From: Pseudonocardia oroxyli
Lineage (GTDB): Bacteria > Actinomycetota > Actinomycetes > Mycobacteriales > Pseudonocardiaceae
Length of the DNA: 64,000 nt
Direction: 5' to 3'
NCBI RefSeq assembly: GCF_900102195.1
Contig: NZ_FNBE01000007.1
Coordinates: 17,271 to 81,270 of the forward strand
Each line of letters starts with the position of its first letter. The first letter of the stretch is position 1. The position numbers were made by a program, and so were the translations under genes. The notes beneath the pieces were generated by a model. The model was not told the origin of the DNA. It was given only the letters and a program-made list of their open reading frames with translations, and ran no database searches. This document shows positions 34,328 to 43,575 of this stretch, piece by piece.

Positions 34328-35524
34328 GTGATCACCACGATCCCCGTCCTCGACGACGACCCGTTCGGCGACGAGATCCTCACCGACCCCTACCCCTTCC
34401 ACCAGCGCCTGCGCGACAGCGGCCCGGTGGTCCACCTGCGGCGCTACGGCATCTGGGCCATGGGCCGCTACGCGGAGGTCCACGCCGCGCTCACCGACCC
34501 GGCGACCTTCTGCTCCAGCCGCGGCGCGGGGCTCTCGGACTTCCACAGGGAGAAGCCCTGGCGCCCGCCCAGCCTGCTGCTCGAGGCCGACCCCCCGACC
34601 CACACCGCCACCCGCAAGGCGATGAGCGCCGTCATCGCCCCGCGGACCGTGCGCCGCTTCCGGGAGGGCTTCACGGCGAGCGCGGAGTCCATCGCTGACG
34701 AGCTCGTCGCCCGCGGCGAGTTCGACGCCGTCACCGACCTGGCCGAGCGCTACCCGCTGCAGGTGTTCCCGGACATCGTCGGGCTGCCGGCGGACGGCCG
34801 GGAGAACCTGCTGCCCTACGGCGGGCTCGCCTTCAACGCCTTCGGACCGCGCAACGCCCTGCTCGAGGAGGCGCTGGCCGCCGCGGCACCGGTCCAGGAG
34901 TGGATCTGGAAAAGCTGCCAACGGGACGCGCTGAGCCCCGACGGGCTCGGCGCCTCCATCTGGGCCGCCGCCGACGCGGGCGACATCACCCACGAGCAGG
35001 CCCCCATGCTCGTCCGATCGCTGCTCTCCGCGGGGGTCGACACGACCGTGCACGGCATCGCGAACACCGTGGCGGCGCTCGCCGCCCACCCCGAGCAGTG
35101 GGCGGCCCTGCACGCCGACCCCACCCTCGCGAAGTTCGCCTTCGACGAGGCCCTGCGCTACGCCGGGCCGGTGCAGACCTTCTTCCGCACCACCACCCGC
35201 GAGGTCGAGGTGGCGGGCACCGTGATCGGCGAGGGGGAGAAGGTGCTGCTGTTCCTCGCCGCCGCCAACCGCGACCCCCGCAAGTGGGGCCCGGACGCCG
35301 ACCGGCTGGACATCACGCGCCGGGCCTCGGGCCACGTCGCCTTCGGCATGGGCATCCACCAGTGCGTCGGTCAACCCATCGCCCGGCTCGAGATCGAGCT
35401 CGTCCTGACCGCGCTCGCCCGCCGGATCGCCCGCCTCGAACCGCTCGGGGATCCCGTGCCGAAGCTGAACAACACCCTCAAGGGCTGGCAGAGCGTGCCC
35501 CTGCGCGCCCACGCCGGTGGTTGA
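34328..35524 (+). CDS. Cytochrome P450, CYP199-like
   Basis: A 398-residue P450. The I-helix is LLSAGVDTTVHG (~res 233-244), ExxR lies in FDEALRYAG, and the heme loop is FGMGIHQCVGQ with the axial Cys near 346. The N-terminal stretch GLSDFHREKPWRPPSLLLEADPPTH strongly recalls CYP199A enzymes, which demethylate 4-methoxybenzoate and other para-substituted benzoates. I use the GTG at 34328, four bases past the reductase stop. No dedicated ferredoxin gene is seen; the VanB-like reductase or an unlinked ferredoxin may supply electrons. Confidence 0.85.
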   Translation: MITTIPVLDDDPFGDEILTDPYPFHQRLRDSGPVVHLRRYGIWAMGRYAEVHAALTDPATFCSSRGAGLSDFHREKPWRPPSLLLEADPPTHTATRKAMSAVIAPRTVRRFREGFTASAESIADELVARGEFDAVTDLAERYPLQVFPDIVGLPADGRENLLPYGGLAFNAFGPRNALLEEALAAAAPVQEWIWKSCQRDALSPDGLGASIWAAADAGDITHEQAPMLVRSLLSAGVDTTVHGIANTVAALAAHPEQWAALHADPTLAKFAFDEALRYAGPVQTFFRTTTREVEVAGTVIGEGEKVLLFLAAANRDPRKWGPDADRLDITRRASGHVAFGMGIHQCVGQPIARLEIELVLTALARRIARLEPLGDPVPKLNNTLKGWQSVPLRAHAGG

Positions 35525-35553
35525 GGCGCGCCGCTCGGGGAAGCCGTCGGGGC

Positions 35554-36054
35554 ATGGATCCCGAACTGACCCTGACGGTCGACGGCGCCACCCACACCAC
35601 CACCTGCGACACCCGGACCTCGCTGCTGGACCTACTCCGCCGGCGCCTCGGGATCACGAGCCCGAAGAAGGGCTGTGACCACGGGCAGTGCGGCGCGTGC
35701 ACCGTCCTGGTCGACGGCAGGCGGGTGCTGAGCTGTCTGACCCTCGCCGTCACCCGGGACGGGGCGGAGGTGGTGACCGCGGCGGGGATCGACGGGCCAC
35801 TCCCGCAGGCCTTCCAGGAGGCCGACGGCTTCCAGTGCGGCTACTGCACGCCGGGTCAGGTGTGCTCGGCCGCGGGCGTGCTCGACGAGCACGCCCGCGG
35901 GTGGCCGAGCGTCGTCACCGCCGACCTCACCGACACCCCCGCGCTCGACGACGCCGAGATCGCCGAGCGGATGAGCGGGAACCTGTGCCGCTGCGGTGCC
36001 TACAAGGGCATCCGGGAGGCCGTGCGGACCGCGGCCGGGGCGGCGACCCGATGA
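35554..36054 (+). CDS. Second aldehyde oxidoreductase, [2Fe-2S] subunit
   Basis: A 166-residue iron-sulfur subunit with the full Cys set ([38 protein letters not shown]). It begins at the ATG at 35554, 29 bases after the P450 stop, and is coupled by ATGA to the FAD subunit. No Tat signal is visible, so it acts in the cytoplasm. Placed among aromatic O-demethylation genes, the enzyme could oxidise vanillin or anisaldehyde to the corresponding acid. Confidence 0.9.
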   Translation: MDPELTLTVDGATHTTTCDTRTSLLDLLRRRLGITSPKKGCDHGQCGACTVLVDGRRVLSCLTLAVTRDGAEVVTAAGIDGPLPQAFQEADGFQCGYCTPGQVCSAAGVLDEHARGWPSVVTADLTDTPALDDAEIAERMSGNLCRCGAYKGIREAVRTAAGAATR

Positions 36055-37046
36055 GGCCCTTCGCCTACGACCGCCCGGACACCGCCGCGGCCGCGGTCGC
36101 CGCGGTCGCCGACCGCCCGGACGCCGCCTTCCTCGGCGGCGGCACCAACCTCGTCGACCACCTCCGGCTCGGGATCGCCGATCCCGGCCTCCTGGTGGAC
36201 GTCACGTCGCTGACCTCCACCGAGATCGTCGACATCGACGGCGGCCTGCGGATCGGGGCGGGCGTGACCAACGCCGACCTCGCCGCCGACCCGCGGGTGC
36301 GCGCCCGGCTGCCGGTGCTCGCCGCGGCGCTGTTGTCCGGGGCGTCCGGCCAGCTGCGCAACATGGCCACGACCGGCGGGAACCCGCTGCAGCGCACCCG
36401 CTGCCCGTACTTCCAGGACCCGGCGAGCGCGTGCAACAAGCGCGTGCCGGGCTCCGGCTGCGCCGCGATCGGCGGGGCCACCCGCAACCACGCGATCCTC
36501 GGGGCGTCCGAGCACTGCATCGCCACGCACCCGTCGGACATGGCGGTGGCGCTGGCCGCCCTCGACACGCAGGTGCGGATCCTCGGGCCCGACGGCGGCC
36601 GGACGCTCGCGTTCACCGACCTGCACCGGCTGCCCGGCGACACCCCCGAGCAGGACACCGAGCTGGCGCACGGCGAGCTGATCACCGCCATCGACGTCTC
36701 CTACCCGCGGGGCCGCCACGCCTATCGCAAGGTGCGGGACCGGGCGTCGTACGCGTTCGCGCTGGTCTCGGTCGCCGCGGTGCTCGACGTCGTCGACGGG
36801 ACGGTCCTGGACGCCCGGATCGCGCTCGGCGGCGTGGCCCACACGCCGTGGCGGGCGGTCCGCGCCGAGGACACCCTGCGCGGCGGCCCCGCCACCGAGG
36901 AGGCCTTCGCGGCCGCGGCGGAGGCCGAGCTGGCCGACGCCCGCCCCCAACCCGGGTTCGACGGCGGCAACGCCTTCAAGATCCCGCTCGCCCGGCGCAC
37001 CCTGACCGCGACTCTGCGGCAGACCACACCGAGGGAGACGGCATGA
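36051..37046 (+). CDS. Second aldehyde oxidoreductase, FAD subunit (PaoB-like)
   Basis: A 331-residue FAD subunit. GGGTNLVD (~res 26-33) and [17 protein letters not shown] (~104-120) mark FAD binding. The Cys positions in [20 protein letters not shown] and EHCIATH form the extra [4Fe-4S] insertion typical of PaoB. Both ends overlap the flanking subunit genes by ATGA. Confidence 0.9.
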   Translation: MRPFAYDRPDTAAAAVAAVADRPDAAFLGGGTNLVDHLRLGIADPGLLVDVTSLTSTEIVDIDGGLRIGAGVTNADLAADPRVRARLPVLAAALLSGASGQLRNMATTGGNPLQRTRCPYFQDPASACNKRVPGSGCAAIGGATRNHAILGASEHCIATHPSDMAVALAALDTQVRILGPDGGRTLAFTDLHRLPGDTPEQDTELAHGELITAIDVSYPRGRHAYRKVRDRASYAFALVSVAAVLDVVDGTVLDARIALGGVAHTPWRAVRAEDTLRGGPATEEAFAAAAEAELADARPQPGFDGGNAFKIPLARRTLTATLRQTTPRETA

Positions 37047-39148
37047 CCGACGTGCTCGAGCCCCGCGCGATCGGCCGGGACCTGCTGCGCCGCGACGGTG
37101 GGCTCAAGGTCCGCGGCACCGCCGTCTACGCGGACGAGACCCCCGTGCCGGAGGGCGCGGGCCCGCCCGCCTACTGCCGCGTGGTCACCTCGACGGTCGC
37201 CCGCGGCCGGATCGTCGACCTGGACACGACCGCGGCCGAGGCCCTCGACGGCGTGCAGCGGGTCCTCACCCACGCCACCGCCGAGCACCTGGCGTCCACC
37301 GAGGACCGCGAACTGGCCGTGCTGCAGGACGCCGAGGTGGGCTTCCGCGGGCAGATCGTGGCCGCGGTGCTCGCCGACAGCGACGAGATCGCCCGGGAGG
37401 CCGCCGGACTCGTCGAGGTCCGCTACGCCGCCGAGGCCACGAACGCCGAGCTGCGCGCCGAGCTGCGCGCCGACCGCACGGACCTCTACACCCCGGAGAA
37501 GGTCAACGCGGGCCACGAGACGGACACCGCGACCGGGAACATGGACGACGCGCTGGCGCTGGCACCCGTCACGCTCGAGCGGACCTACCGCACGCCGATG
37601 CAGCACAACAACCCGATGGAGCCGCACGCCACCTCGGCGCTCTGGACCGGCACGCACCTGACGTTGTGGGACTCCACCCAGTCGGTGCACCGCGTGCGGG
37701 ACACCGTGGTGCAGGTCTTCGGCCTCGCGCCGGAGCAGGTCCGGGTGGTGTGCCCGTACGTCGGCGGCGGGTTCGGGTCGAAGGGCACCCCGCACGCGAA
37801 CGTCGTCACGGCGGCGCTGGCGGCCCGTGCGCTGCCGGGGCGGCTCGTCCGGTTCGCGCTGACCCGCCAGGAGATGTTCGCCCTGGCAGGCCACCGGACG
37901 CCGACCATCCAGCGGCTCCAGCTCGCCGCCGAGCGCGACGGGACGCTGCGCGGCATCGCGATCGACGTCGTCGAGCAGACGTCGAAGGTCAAGGAGTTCG
38001 CGGAGCAGACCGGCGTGCCCACCCGCACGATGTACGCCGCGCCCAACCGCCGCACCACCCACCGCCTCGCCGCGCTCGACGTCCCCGTCCCCTCCTGGAT
38101 GCGGGCGCCGGGCGAGTGCCCTGGCATGTTCGGCCCCGAGGTCGCGCTCGACGAGCTGGCCGTCGAACTGGGCATCGACCCCGTCGAGCTGCGGATCCGC
38201 AACGAGCCGGAGGTCGACCCGGAGACCGGCAGGCCGTTCTCCTCCCGCAACCTCGTCGCCTGCCTGCGCGCGGGGGCCGAGCGGTTCGGCTGGGCCGACC
38301 GCGACCCCGAGCCGGGGACGCGGCGGGTCGACGGCTGGTGGGTCGGCACGGGCGTGGCCGCGTCGGTCTACCCGACCATCCGGATGACGAAGTCCACGGC
38401 GACGGTGCGCCGCGAGGGCGACCGCTACGTCGGCCGGATCGGCGCCGCGGACCTCGGGACCGGCGCGTACACGGTGCTGCCGCAGATCCTCGCCGACGCC
38501 CTCGGCGTGGACGAGGCCCGGGTCGACGTGCTGCTCGGCGACACCGACCTGCCCGAGGCGTCGGTGGCGGGCGGCTCGTCCGGCACCACGACCTGGGGGT
38601 CCGCGCTGGTGGAGGCCGCGCGGGAGTTCCGGGACGAGTTCGGCGACGACCCGCGCGAGGGCGACGAGGCCGCCGCCGACGTGCCGCCCAACCCGGCCGA
38701 GCAGGAGTACGTCATGTCGGCCTTCGGCGCGCAGTTCGCCGAGGTCCGGGTGCACGCCGACACCGGCGAGGTGCGGGTGCCGCGGCTGTACGGGGTGTTC
38801 GCGTGCGGCCGGATCGTGAACCCGCGCACCGCCCGCTCGCAGCTGCTCGGCGGCATGACGATGGGCCTCGGCATGGCTTTGCACGAGCAGAGCCTGCTCG
38901 ACCCGCGCACCGGCGCGGTCGTCAACCACGACCTGGCCGAGTACCACGTGCCCGCGAACGCGGACGTCGCCGACCTGCAGGCGCACTGGCTCGACGAGGA
39001 CGACCCCTACGTGAACCCGATGGGCTCCAAGGGGGTCGGCGAGATCGGCATCGTCGGCACCGCGGCCGCGGTGGCCAACGCGGCCTGGCACGCCACCGGC
39101 GTCCGGGTCCGCGACCTCCCGATCACCCTGGACAAGGTCCTGGGCTGA
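37043..39148 (+). CDS. Second aldehyde oxidoreductase, molybdopterin subunit
   Basis: A 701-residue Mo-binding subunit. It contains [33 protein letters not shown], the [13 protein letters not shown] substrate loop, and the C-terminal [10 protein letters not shown], whose Glu is the expected catalytic base. It is the last gene of a run of co-directional genes (30706-39148) and is followed by a perfect palindromic hairpin. Substrate preference for aromatic aldehydes is inferred from family (PaoABC) and context. Confidence 0.9.
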   Translation: MTDVLEPRAIGRDLLRRDGGLKVRGTAVYADETPVPEGAGPPAYCRVVTSTVARGRIVDLDTTAAEALDGVQRVLTHATAEHLASTEDRELAVLQDAEVGFRGQIVAAVLADSDEIAREAAGLVEVRYAAEATNAELRAELRADRTDLYTPEKVNAGHETDTATGNMDDALALAPVTLERTYRTPMQHNNPMEPHATSALWTGTHLTLWDSTQSVHRVRDTVVQVFGLAPEQVRVVCPYVGGGFGSKGTPHANVVTAALAARALPGRLVRFALTRQEMFALAGHRTPTIQRLQLAAERDGTLRGIAIDVVEQTSKVKEFAEQTGVPTRTMYAAPNRRTTHRLAALDVPVPSWMRAPGECPGMFGPEVALDELAVELGIDPVELRIRNEPEVDPETGRPFSSRNLVACLRAGAERFGWADRDPEPGTRRVDGWWVGTGVAASVYPTIRMTKSTATVRREGDRYVGRIGAADLGTGAYTVLPQILADALGVDEARVDVLLGDTDLPEASVAGGSSGTTTWGSALVEAAREFRDEFGDDPREGDEAAADVPPNPAEQEYVMSAFGAQFAEVRVHADTGEVRVPRLYGVFACGRIVNPRTARSQLLGGMTMGLGMALHEQSLLDPRTGAVVNHDLAEYHVPANADVADLQAHWLDEDDPYVNPMGSKGVGEIGIVGTAAAVANAAWHATGVRVRDLPITLDKVLG

Positions 39149-39173
39149 CCGCCGCCCGGACCCCACCGAGGTC

Positions 39174-39213
39174 GTGAGCGGCGATGGTCGCCAGAGCGAC
39201 CATCGCCGCTCAC
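39174..39213. repeat. Intergenic palindrome, copy 1 (probable terminator)
   Basis: Perfect 18-bp arms, GTGAGCGGCGATGGTCGC at 39174-39191 and its complement at 39196-39213, flank the loop CAGA. It lies 25 bases after the molybdenum subunit stop, and the stop codon of the opposite-strand HxlR remnant falls in its right arm. A near-identical element recurs at 58621, so this is a dispersed repeat that probably also terminates transcription in both directions. Confidence 0.8.
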
Positions 39214-39410
39214 GGGGTCTCGGGTTCCCAGCGGTGGGCGTACTGACCGAGGGGCTGGAGGGCGCGCAGGAGCTCACGGCCCCGCTGCGTGGTGCGGTAG
39301 CGGACGCTCACCGGGATGGTCGGGGTCACGATCCGCTCGATGAGGCCCGCCTCCTCGAGCTCGCGGAGCCGGACGGTCAGCATCCGGCTCGACAGCCCGT
39401 CGACGCGGTG
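39210..39410 (-). pseudogene. HxlR-family regulator, 5'-truncated
   Basis: The minus strand encodes only the C-terminal part of an HxlR winged-helix regulator: GLSSRMLTVRLRELEEAGLI, then RYRTTQRGRELLRALQPLGQ, ending with a TGA at 39212-39210. The first recognition helices and a start codon are missing; upstream the reading runs into sequence belonging to the divergent flavin-oxidoreductase remnant. HxlR genes are often divergent from oxidoreductases, so this was probably an intact pair once. Confidence 0.65.
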
Positions 39411-39445
39411 TTGTCGAGGATGATCTCCGGCGGCACGCTGGAGCC

Positions 39446-40099
39446 ATGCCCGACTACGGCCATCCGCTCCGCTTCGGCAGCTTCGTCACCCCCGCCCACG
39501 CCACACTCCGGCGTCCGGTGGACCTGGCGGTGCTGAGCGAGGATCTGGGGCGGATCTGGTGACCTTCCAGGACCACCCCTACCAGGCGTCGTTCCACGAC
39601 ACCTGGACCCTGCTCACCTGGGTCGCGGCGCGGACCTCCCGCATCCACGTGGCGGGCAACGTGCTCAACCTGCCGCTGCGACCGCCCGCGGTGCTCGCCC
39701 GCGCACTCGCGAGCCTGGACCTGCTCAGCGACGGCCGCGACATCCCGATCTGGGTGGGCGCGCGGCAGCGGCGATGCAGCAGCTCGTCGGGCGCAAGGGA
39801 GACGGGTGGCTGCCGAGCCTGCCCTGGCTGAAGCCCGGCGACCTGGCCGCGGGGAACCGGGTGATCGACGAGGCCGCCCGCGCCGCGGGTCGCGATCCGC
39901 GCACGATCCACCGGCTGCTCGACGTCACTCCCCAGTACTCGGCGGCCGCGCTCGCCGAGCGGGCGATCGAGGACGGCGTCGGCGTCTTCATCCTGGCGAG
40001 CGACGACCCGGCGGAGATCCGGCGGTTCGCCGAGGTCACCGCGCCGGAGATCCGCGAGCGGGTCGGTGAGGCGCGCCGCCGCGGCGGGTCCGCCCGACG
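39446..40099 (+). pseudogene. LLM-class flavin oxidoreductase remnant
   Basis: Starting at the ATG at 39446 (MPDYGHPLRFGSFVTPAHAT), the frame breaks near 39551, where one base appears missing before DLVTFQDHPYQASFHDTW. It continues to LASLDLLSDGR and then jumps to DIPIWVGA, losing roughly 90 residues found in bacterial luciferase-like F420/FMN enzymes. A second shift near 39765 leads to MQQLVGRKGDGWLPSLPWLK and on to the C-terminal helices. At least two frameshifts and a deletion make it non-functional. It runs on into FAD-oxidase sequence, suggesting a former fusion gene. Confidence 0.8.
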
Positions 40100-40832
40100 G
40101 CGCGCACCGTCGCGTCCTTCGCGGGCGACCCGGTGCCCGCCGCGCTCGCGGAGCGGGCGATCCTGCCGGGTGACCACGGCTACGCCCGCTACACCTCGGG
40201 GTACTTCCGCGGCGCCCGGCCGGGGATGGTGCTGCGCCCGCAGACCGTCGCCGAGGTCCGGGAGGCCGTGCGGTTCGCGGCCCGCCACCGGGACGTCCCG
40301 CTCGGGCTGTTCAGCGGTGGGCACGGGCTGTCCGGCCGCTCGCTCAACGACGGCGGGCTCGTCCTGGCGCTCGACGCCCTGAACGAGATCTCCGTGTCCG
40401 GCGACCGGGTGCGGGTCGGGCCGGGCGCCCACTGGGCCGAGGTCGCGCAGGCGCTCGCCCCGCACGGGCTCGCGATCACCGCGGGCGACGCGGGCGGGGC
40501 CGGCGTCGGCGGGCTGGCGACCACCGCGGGGATCGGCTGGTTCGCGCGCGAGCACGGCCTGACGATCGACCTGCTCCGGTCCGTGGACGTGGTGACCGCG
40601 GCGGGCGACCTGGTGCACGCGAGCGCCACCGAGCATCCCGACCTGTTCTGGGCGATGCGGGGCGCGGGCGCCAACTTCGGGGTCGCGGTGCTTCGAGACC
40701 GACACCGGCCCCGAGGTCGTCGCCCGCGCGTTCCCGCCCGAGCACCTCAAGCGTCTGCAGGCGCTCAAGCGCGAGTGGGACCCGGACCTGCTCTTCCGCG
40801 ACGACTTCCCGATCGACCCGGACGCGGACTGA
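40100..40832 (+). pseudogene. FAD-linked oxidase (BBE-type) remnant
   Basis: The plus strand encodes the FAD-binding half of a berberine-bridge-type oxidase: VLRPQTVAEVREAVRFAARH, the flavinylation-type SGGHGLSGRS, and GGLATTAGIGWFAREHGLTI up to RGAGANFGVAV near 40690. It then jumps directly to the extreme C-terminus, PPEHLKRLQALKREWDPDLL, with the central substrate domain deleted. It directly continues the LLM-type sequence, so the ancestor may have been an LLM-FAD oxidase fusion. Confidence 0.8.
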
Positions 40833-40985
40833 CCCGGACCGGGTCGGGGCCGCCGCCGTCAGCGCCGGAACCGTGTGATCAGCGCCCGGCACTCGCGGGC
40901 AGCCCATCCCCCGCAGGGACATCGTCACCGCCACCCGCTGTCCCACCGGGACAACCCCCACCGGCTGGAGGTGGGGGAGGTCGGT

Positions 40986-41590
40986 CACGCCGGCACCGGG
41001 GCCGGCACCGACCGACAGATCCCCTCCGCCTGCTCCGGGGTGAGCCAACGGGGAACTCGGCGATCGCCGCCACCGCGTCGTCGAGGGCCTCGCGCACCCG
41101 GGTGACGTCGGCGGGATCGGGTCGAATCCGAGGTCGACGGCGAGCCGGCGGGCCATGGCGTCGGCGCTCAGGCTGTCCCACACCCAGCGGACGTCCGCGC
41201 CGACGGTGTCGGCGTGCAGGCAGCCGGAGACGGGCGGGAACGAGCGTTGGCCGTCGCGGTGGCAGCCGAGGGCGTCCCCGGGGGTGCTCGTCAGATAGGC
41301 GTACTCGCCGGTCACGGCCTTGAACCTCGGCCGGGGCACCCCCATCTCGCGCATCACCACGTCCGCCAGCTCCTGCAGACCCTCGGTGCGGATCCCGGTG
41401 TCCACGCCGTAGAGCACGTCGAACGCGGTCACGACCTCCTCCAGCGCGGCGAACCCGCAGCGGTAGGAGACGCCGTTGACCGAGACGTCCGGATGGGCGC
41501 CCGCGGTGGCCGCGGCCAGTGCGTCGGCGGTGGCGAGACCGAAGTCGTCGTGGGCGTGGATGGTGAGCGGGACGTCGCGGGGAGCCCGGC
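40986..41590 (-). pseudogene. HMGL-like/isopropylmalate synthase-type remnant
   Basis: The minus strand carries the middle and C-terminal part of a DRE-TIM (homocitrate/2-isopropylmalate synthase-like) protein: VPLTIHAHDDFGLATADALA holds the metal-binding His-x-His, followed by VNGVSYRCGFAALEEVVTAF. The N-terminal barrel half is absent. A frameshift near 41110 separates the body from the natural end (LTPEQAEGICRSVPAPVPA). The 5' break abuts the amidase remnant, so one rearrangement probably cut both genes. Confidence 0.7.
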
Positions 41591-42329
41591 CCGGATCCGC
41601 CTGACGAAGAGCTTCATCGGGCTGGTCCTCTCCGTGATCGCAGGCCCCGACCCGCGGGACCGGCATTCGATCCCCTGCGACGACGTGGACTGGCGCGACC
41701 TCACCCTCCCCGCCGGGCTGCGCGTCGGCTACAGCCCCGACCTCGGATACGCCCGCGTCGACCCCGACGTGCGCGCGGTGGTGGAGCGGGCGATCGCGGC
41801 CCTCGACGTGCCGGTCCGGCGGCTCGGCCTCGACTGGCCCGACCTGCGCGAGACGTTCGACGCGCTCGTCGCCGCCGAGACCGACCTGGTCGGTCTGCGC
41901 GAGCTCGCCGCGCGCGTCCCGTTGTCGGCTCCGGTCCGGGCCGTCCTCGAGCGATCCTGGACCGCCGAGCAGTTCACCGACGCGGTCCGCGAACGCAAGG
42001 CGGCGGCGAACCGGATGGCGCGGCTGACGGACGAGATCGACATCCTTCTCACCCCGACGGTGTGCACCACCGCGTACGACCGCGCCCTCCCCGGACCCGC
42101 CACCCTCGCCGGCCTCCCCGCCGCGCCGGACGAGTGGACCCCCTTCTCCGCGATCGCCAACCTCACCGGCCGCCCCGCGGCATCGGCACCCGTCGGCCTC
42201 ACCCCGTCCGGGCTCCCCGTCGGCCTCCAGATCATCGGCCCCCACCTGGGCGACCACCAGGTCCTCGCCGTGTCGCGGCTGATCGAGCAGACGACGTGGA
42301 TCACGTCGGGGCCACGCCGGGTGGCCTGA
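41590..42329 (+). pseudogene. Amidase C-terminal remnant
   Basis: The sequence from ~41600 to the TGA at 42329 encodes the C-terminal ~240 residues of an amidase-signature enzyme (VIAGPDPRDR, then DEIDILLTPTVCTTAYD, TPFSAIANLTGRPAASAPVG, LPVGLQIIGPHLGDH). The Lys-Ser-Ser catalytic half is missing and no proper start exists. It ends about 30 bases before the left end-repeat region of the genomic island. Confidence 0.75.
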
Positions 42330-42386
42330 ACCACGCTCAGCGCGGAGAAGGGCGAGCCGAGGAACCGACCGGAGTGATGTCACGAA

Positions 42387-42445
42387 CTGCGCAGCTCAGA
42401 GGGAGCCGGAGGTCGGGATCGAACCGACGACCTACCGCTTACAAG
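42387..42445. repeat. Island attachment-site repeat, left (tRNA-Thr 3' fragment)
   Basis: A 59-base segment that matches 51006-51064 with a single mismatch. It includes a 42-base copy (42404-42445) of the 3' part of the tRNA-Thr gene, from the discriminator to the anticodon loop. This is the classic duplicated core left by site-specific integration into a tRNA 3' end. Partial similarity to the right end continues outward to ~42358, including TGATGTCACGA. Confidence 0.85.
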
Positions 42446-42599
42446 TCAGTGCGACAGCGCGATCCGAGCCTTCTACCAGTATCAGCCGCGTACCGAAGTC
42501 TCCATGGTCGTCGCTCCAGCGTCAGGAGTATGCCCCAGTTCGCGTCACGACTGATGTCACGAGCGCCCGGACACAGCAGACCGGGCGGCCGGCCATCGC
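42446..42599. other. Island left-end noncoding segment
   Basis: No gene is seen between the left attachment repeat and the toxin gene. Another copy of TGATGTCACGA lies at 42552-42562; this motif also occurs at 42375, 50955 and 50967, near both island ends, and may be an integrase arm site. No integrase gene is present. Confidence 0.45.
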
Positions 42600-42854
42600 T
42601 CAGCTCAACCAGAGGATCTTGAGCAGGTCGACCTGGCGCCGATCCTCGAGGATCAAGTAGACGACCATGCCCTCGCCGTGTGCCCCGAAGAGCAGCGTTC
42701 GGACCGGCGCGTCCGGGTAGCCGGTGTTGATGGGCTCACCGTTCCACGGAGCGACCTCCAGCACCGCGCGGGCCTCGGCGAGGTAGCCCAGGGCTTCCGC
42801 GGGCAGGGCATCAAGTTGAGCGTGCGCCTGCTGGTCGGTGGTGACGTCGTACAC
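42600..42854 (-). CDS. Putative RelE/ParE-like toxin
   Basis: About 84 residues from the GTG at 42854 (VYDVTTDQQAHAQLDALPAE... PVRTLLFGAHGEGMVVYLIL). The pattern of an N-terminal helix pair followed by beta strands ending in YLILEDRRQVDLLKILWL resembles small RelE/ParE-type toxins, though no catalytic residue can be assigned. It follows an antitoxin-like gene by 11 bases on the same strand, just inside the island boundary. A role in stabilising the island is plausible. Confidence 0.55.
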   Translation of the reverse strand: MYDVTTDQQAHAQLDALPAEALGYLAEARAVLEVAPWNGEPINTGYPDAPVRTLLFGAHGEGMVVYLILEDRRQVDLLKILWLS

Positions 42855-42865
42855 GAGGCGAGGGT

Positions 42866-43195
42866 CTACATACCCACTCGGCGACGGGTGACCGCCAACG
42901 GCTCGTCCTTCGGCAGCGGCGTACCGCTCAACCGCTCTGAAGCCCGCCGCACAAGGGCCTCGAAGTCCTGCGGGTCGCGTTGGAGCAACGCCCGCCGACG
43001 CCAATGCTCCAGACAGCGCAGCAACTCCGTGAGATCGAGCTGCTCCCTCGCCGAGACGAGTGCATCGGCGTACGCGGAGTCGAACGCCGCCTGATCCTGG
43101 ACCAGCAGCCCCTCACGGATCGCGGCCGGCGAGGCACCAGGCAGGAGGGGATCCCCCCTGCGCGGCTGCTCGTCGAACGACCAGAGTGCTGTCAC
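42866..43195 (-). CDS. Putative antitoxin, DUF6247-like
   Basis: A 109-residue protein whose layout (ASPAAIREGLLVQDQAAFDS, then LDLTELLRCLEHWRRRALLQ) matches the DUF6247 type often seen upstream of RelE-like toxins in actinobacteria. It starts at a GTG at 43195 that is only six bases downstream of TATGCT (43207-43202 on the minus strand), so the message is probably leaderless. With the downstream gene it forms a likely toxin-antitoxin pair; this rests on remembered family context. Confidence 0.6.
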   Translation of the reverse strand: MTALWSFDEQPRRGDPLLPGASPAAIREGLLVQDQAAFDSAYADALVSAREQLDLTELLRCLEHWRRRALLQRDPQDFEALVRRASERLSGTPLPKDEPLAVTRRRVGM

Positions 43196-43575
43196 AAGCC
43201 GAGCATAGCGCGACGACAGGTACCTGGAACCTCAACCGATATGGGCAACCGAGGCAGCAGGGCACGCCCAGAGTCCCTGCGAGTGGCACTGGAGCTCCGC
43301 GCGGCGAGGCTCAATCAAGGACGGCCCGCAGGGCCGTCGGCGCAGCCGATGCGCAGCACCCTCGAACGTGAGACCGCGCGGAGTAAGCGGTTCAACCACC
43401 CCGACAACACGGCCCGGCCCCGGCCGGACGACGACCGCGCAGCGGCCCCCAACGCAGTTGCGGGTGTCGCGTTCAGTCGCTCCGGCAGCTCACTCGAACG
43501 AGTGGCCCCGTAACGCACCGCTCCGATCCGCTGATTAGCCTTCCGAAAGACCGGTGGGGCACGTGGGGGTTTCGG
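43196..43575. other. Divergent control region of island operons
   Basis: This 380-base gap separates the minus-strand toxin-antitoxin-like pair from the plus-strand Z1 operon. It contains the antitoxin -10 TATGCT (43207-43202, minus) and a perfect palindrome CACTCGAACGAGTG (43491-43504), 72 bases before the operon start, a candidate operator. I see no gene in it. Confidence 0.5.

Noticed and set aside
42404..42445. A second tRNA-Thr gene
   Set aside because: Only the 3' part from anticodon loop to discriminator is present; D arm and 5' acceptor are missing, so it is an integration footprint.
42980..43513. Small plus-strand gene upstream of the Z1 operon
   Set aside because: It runs opposite the antitoxin gene, has no domain and no ribosome-binding site.
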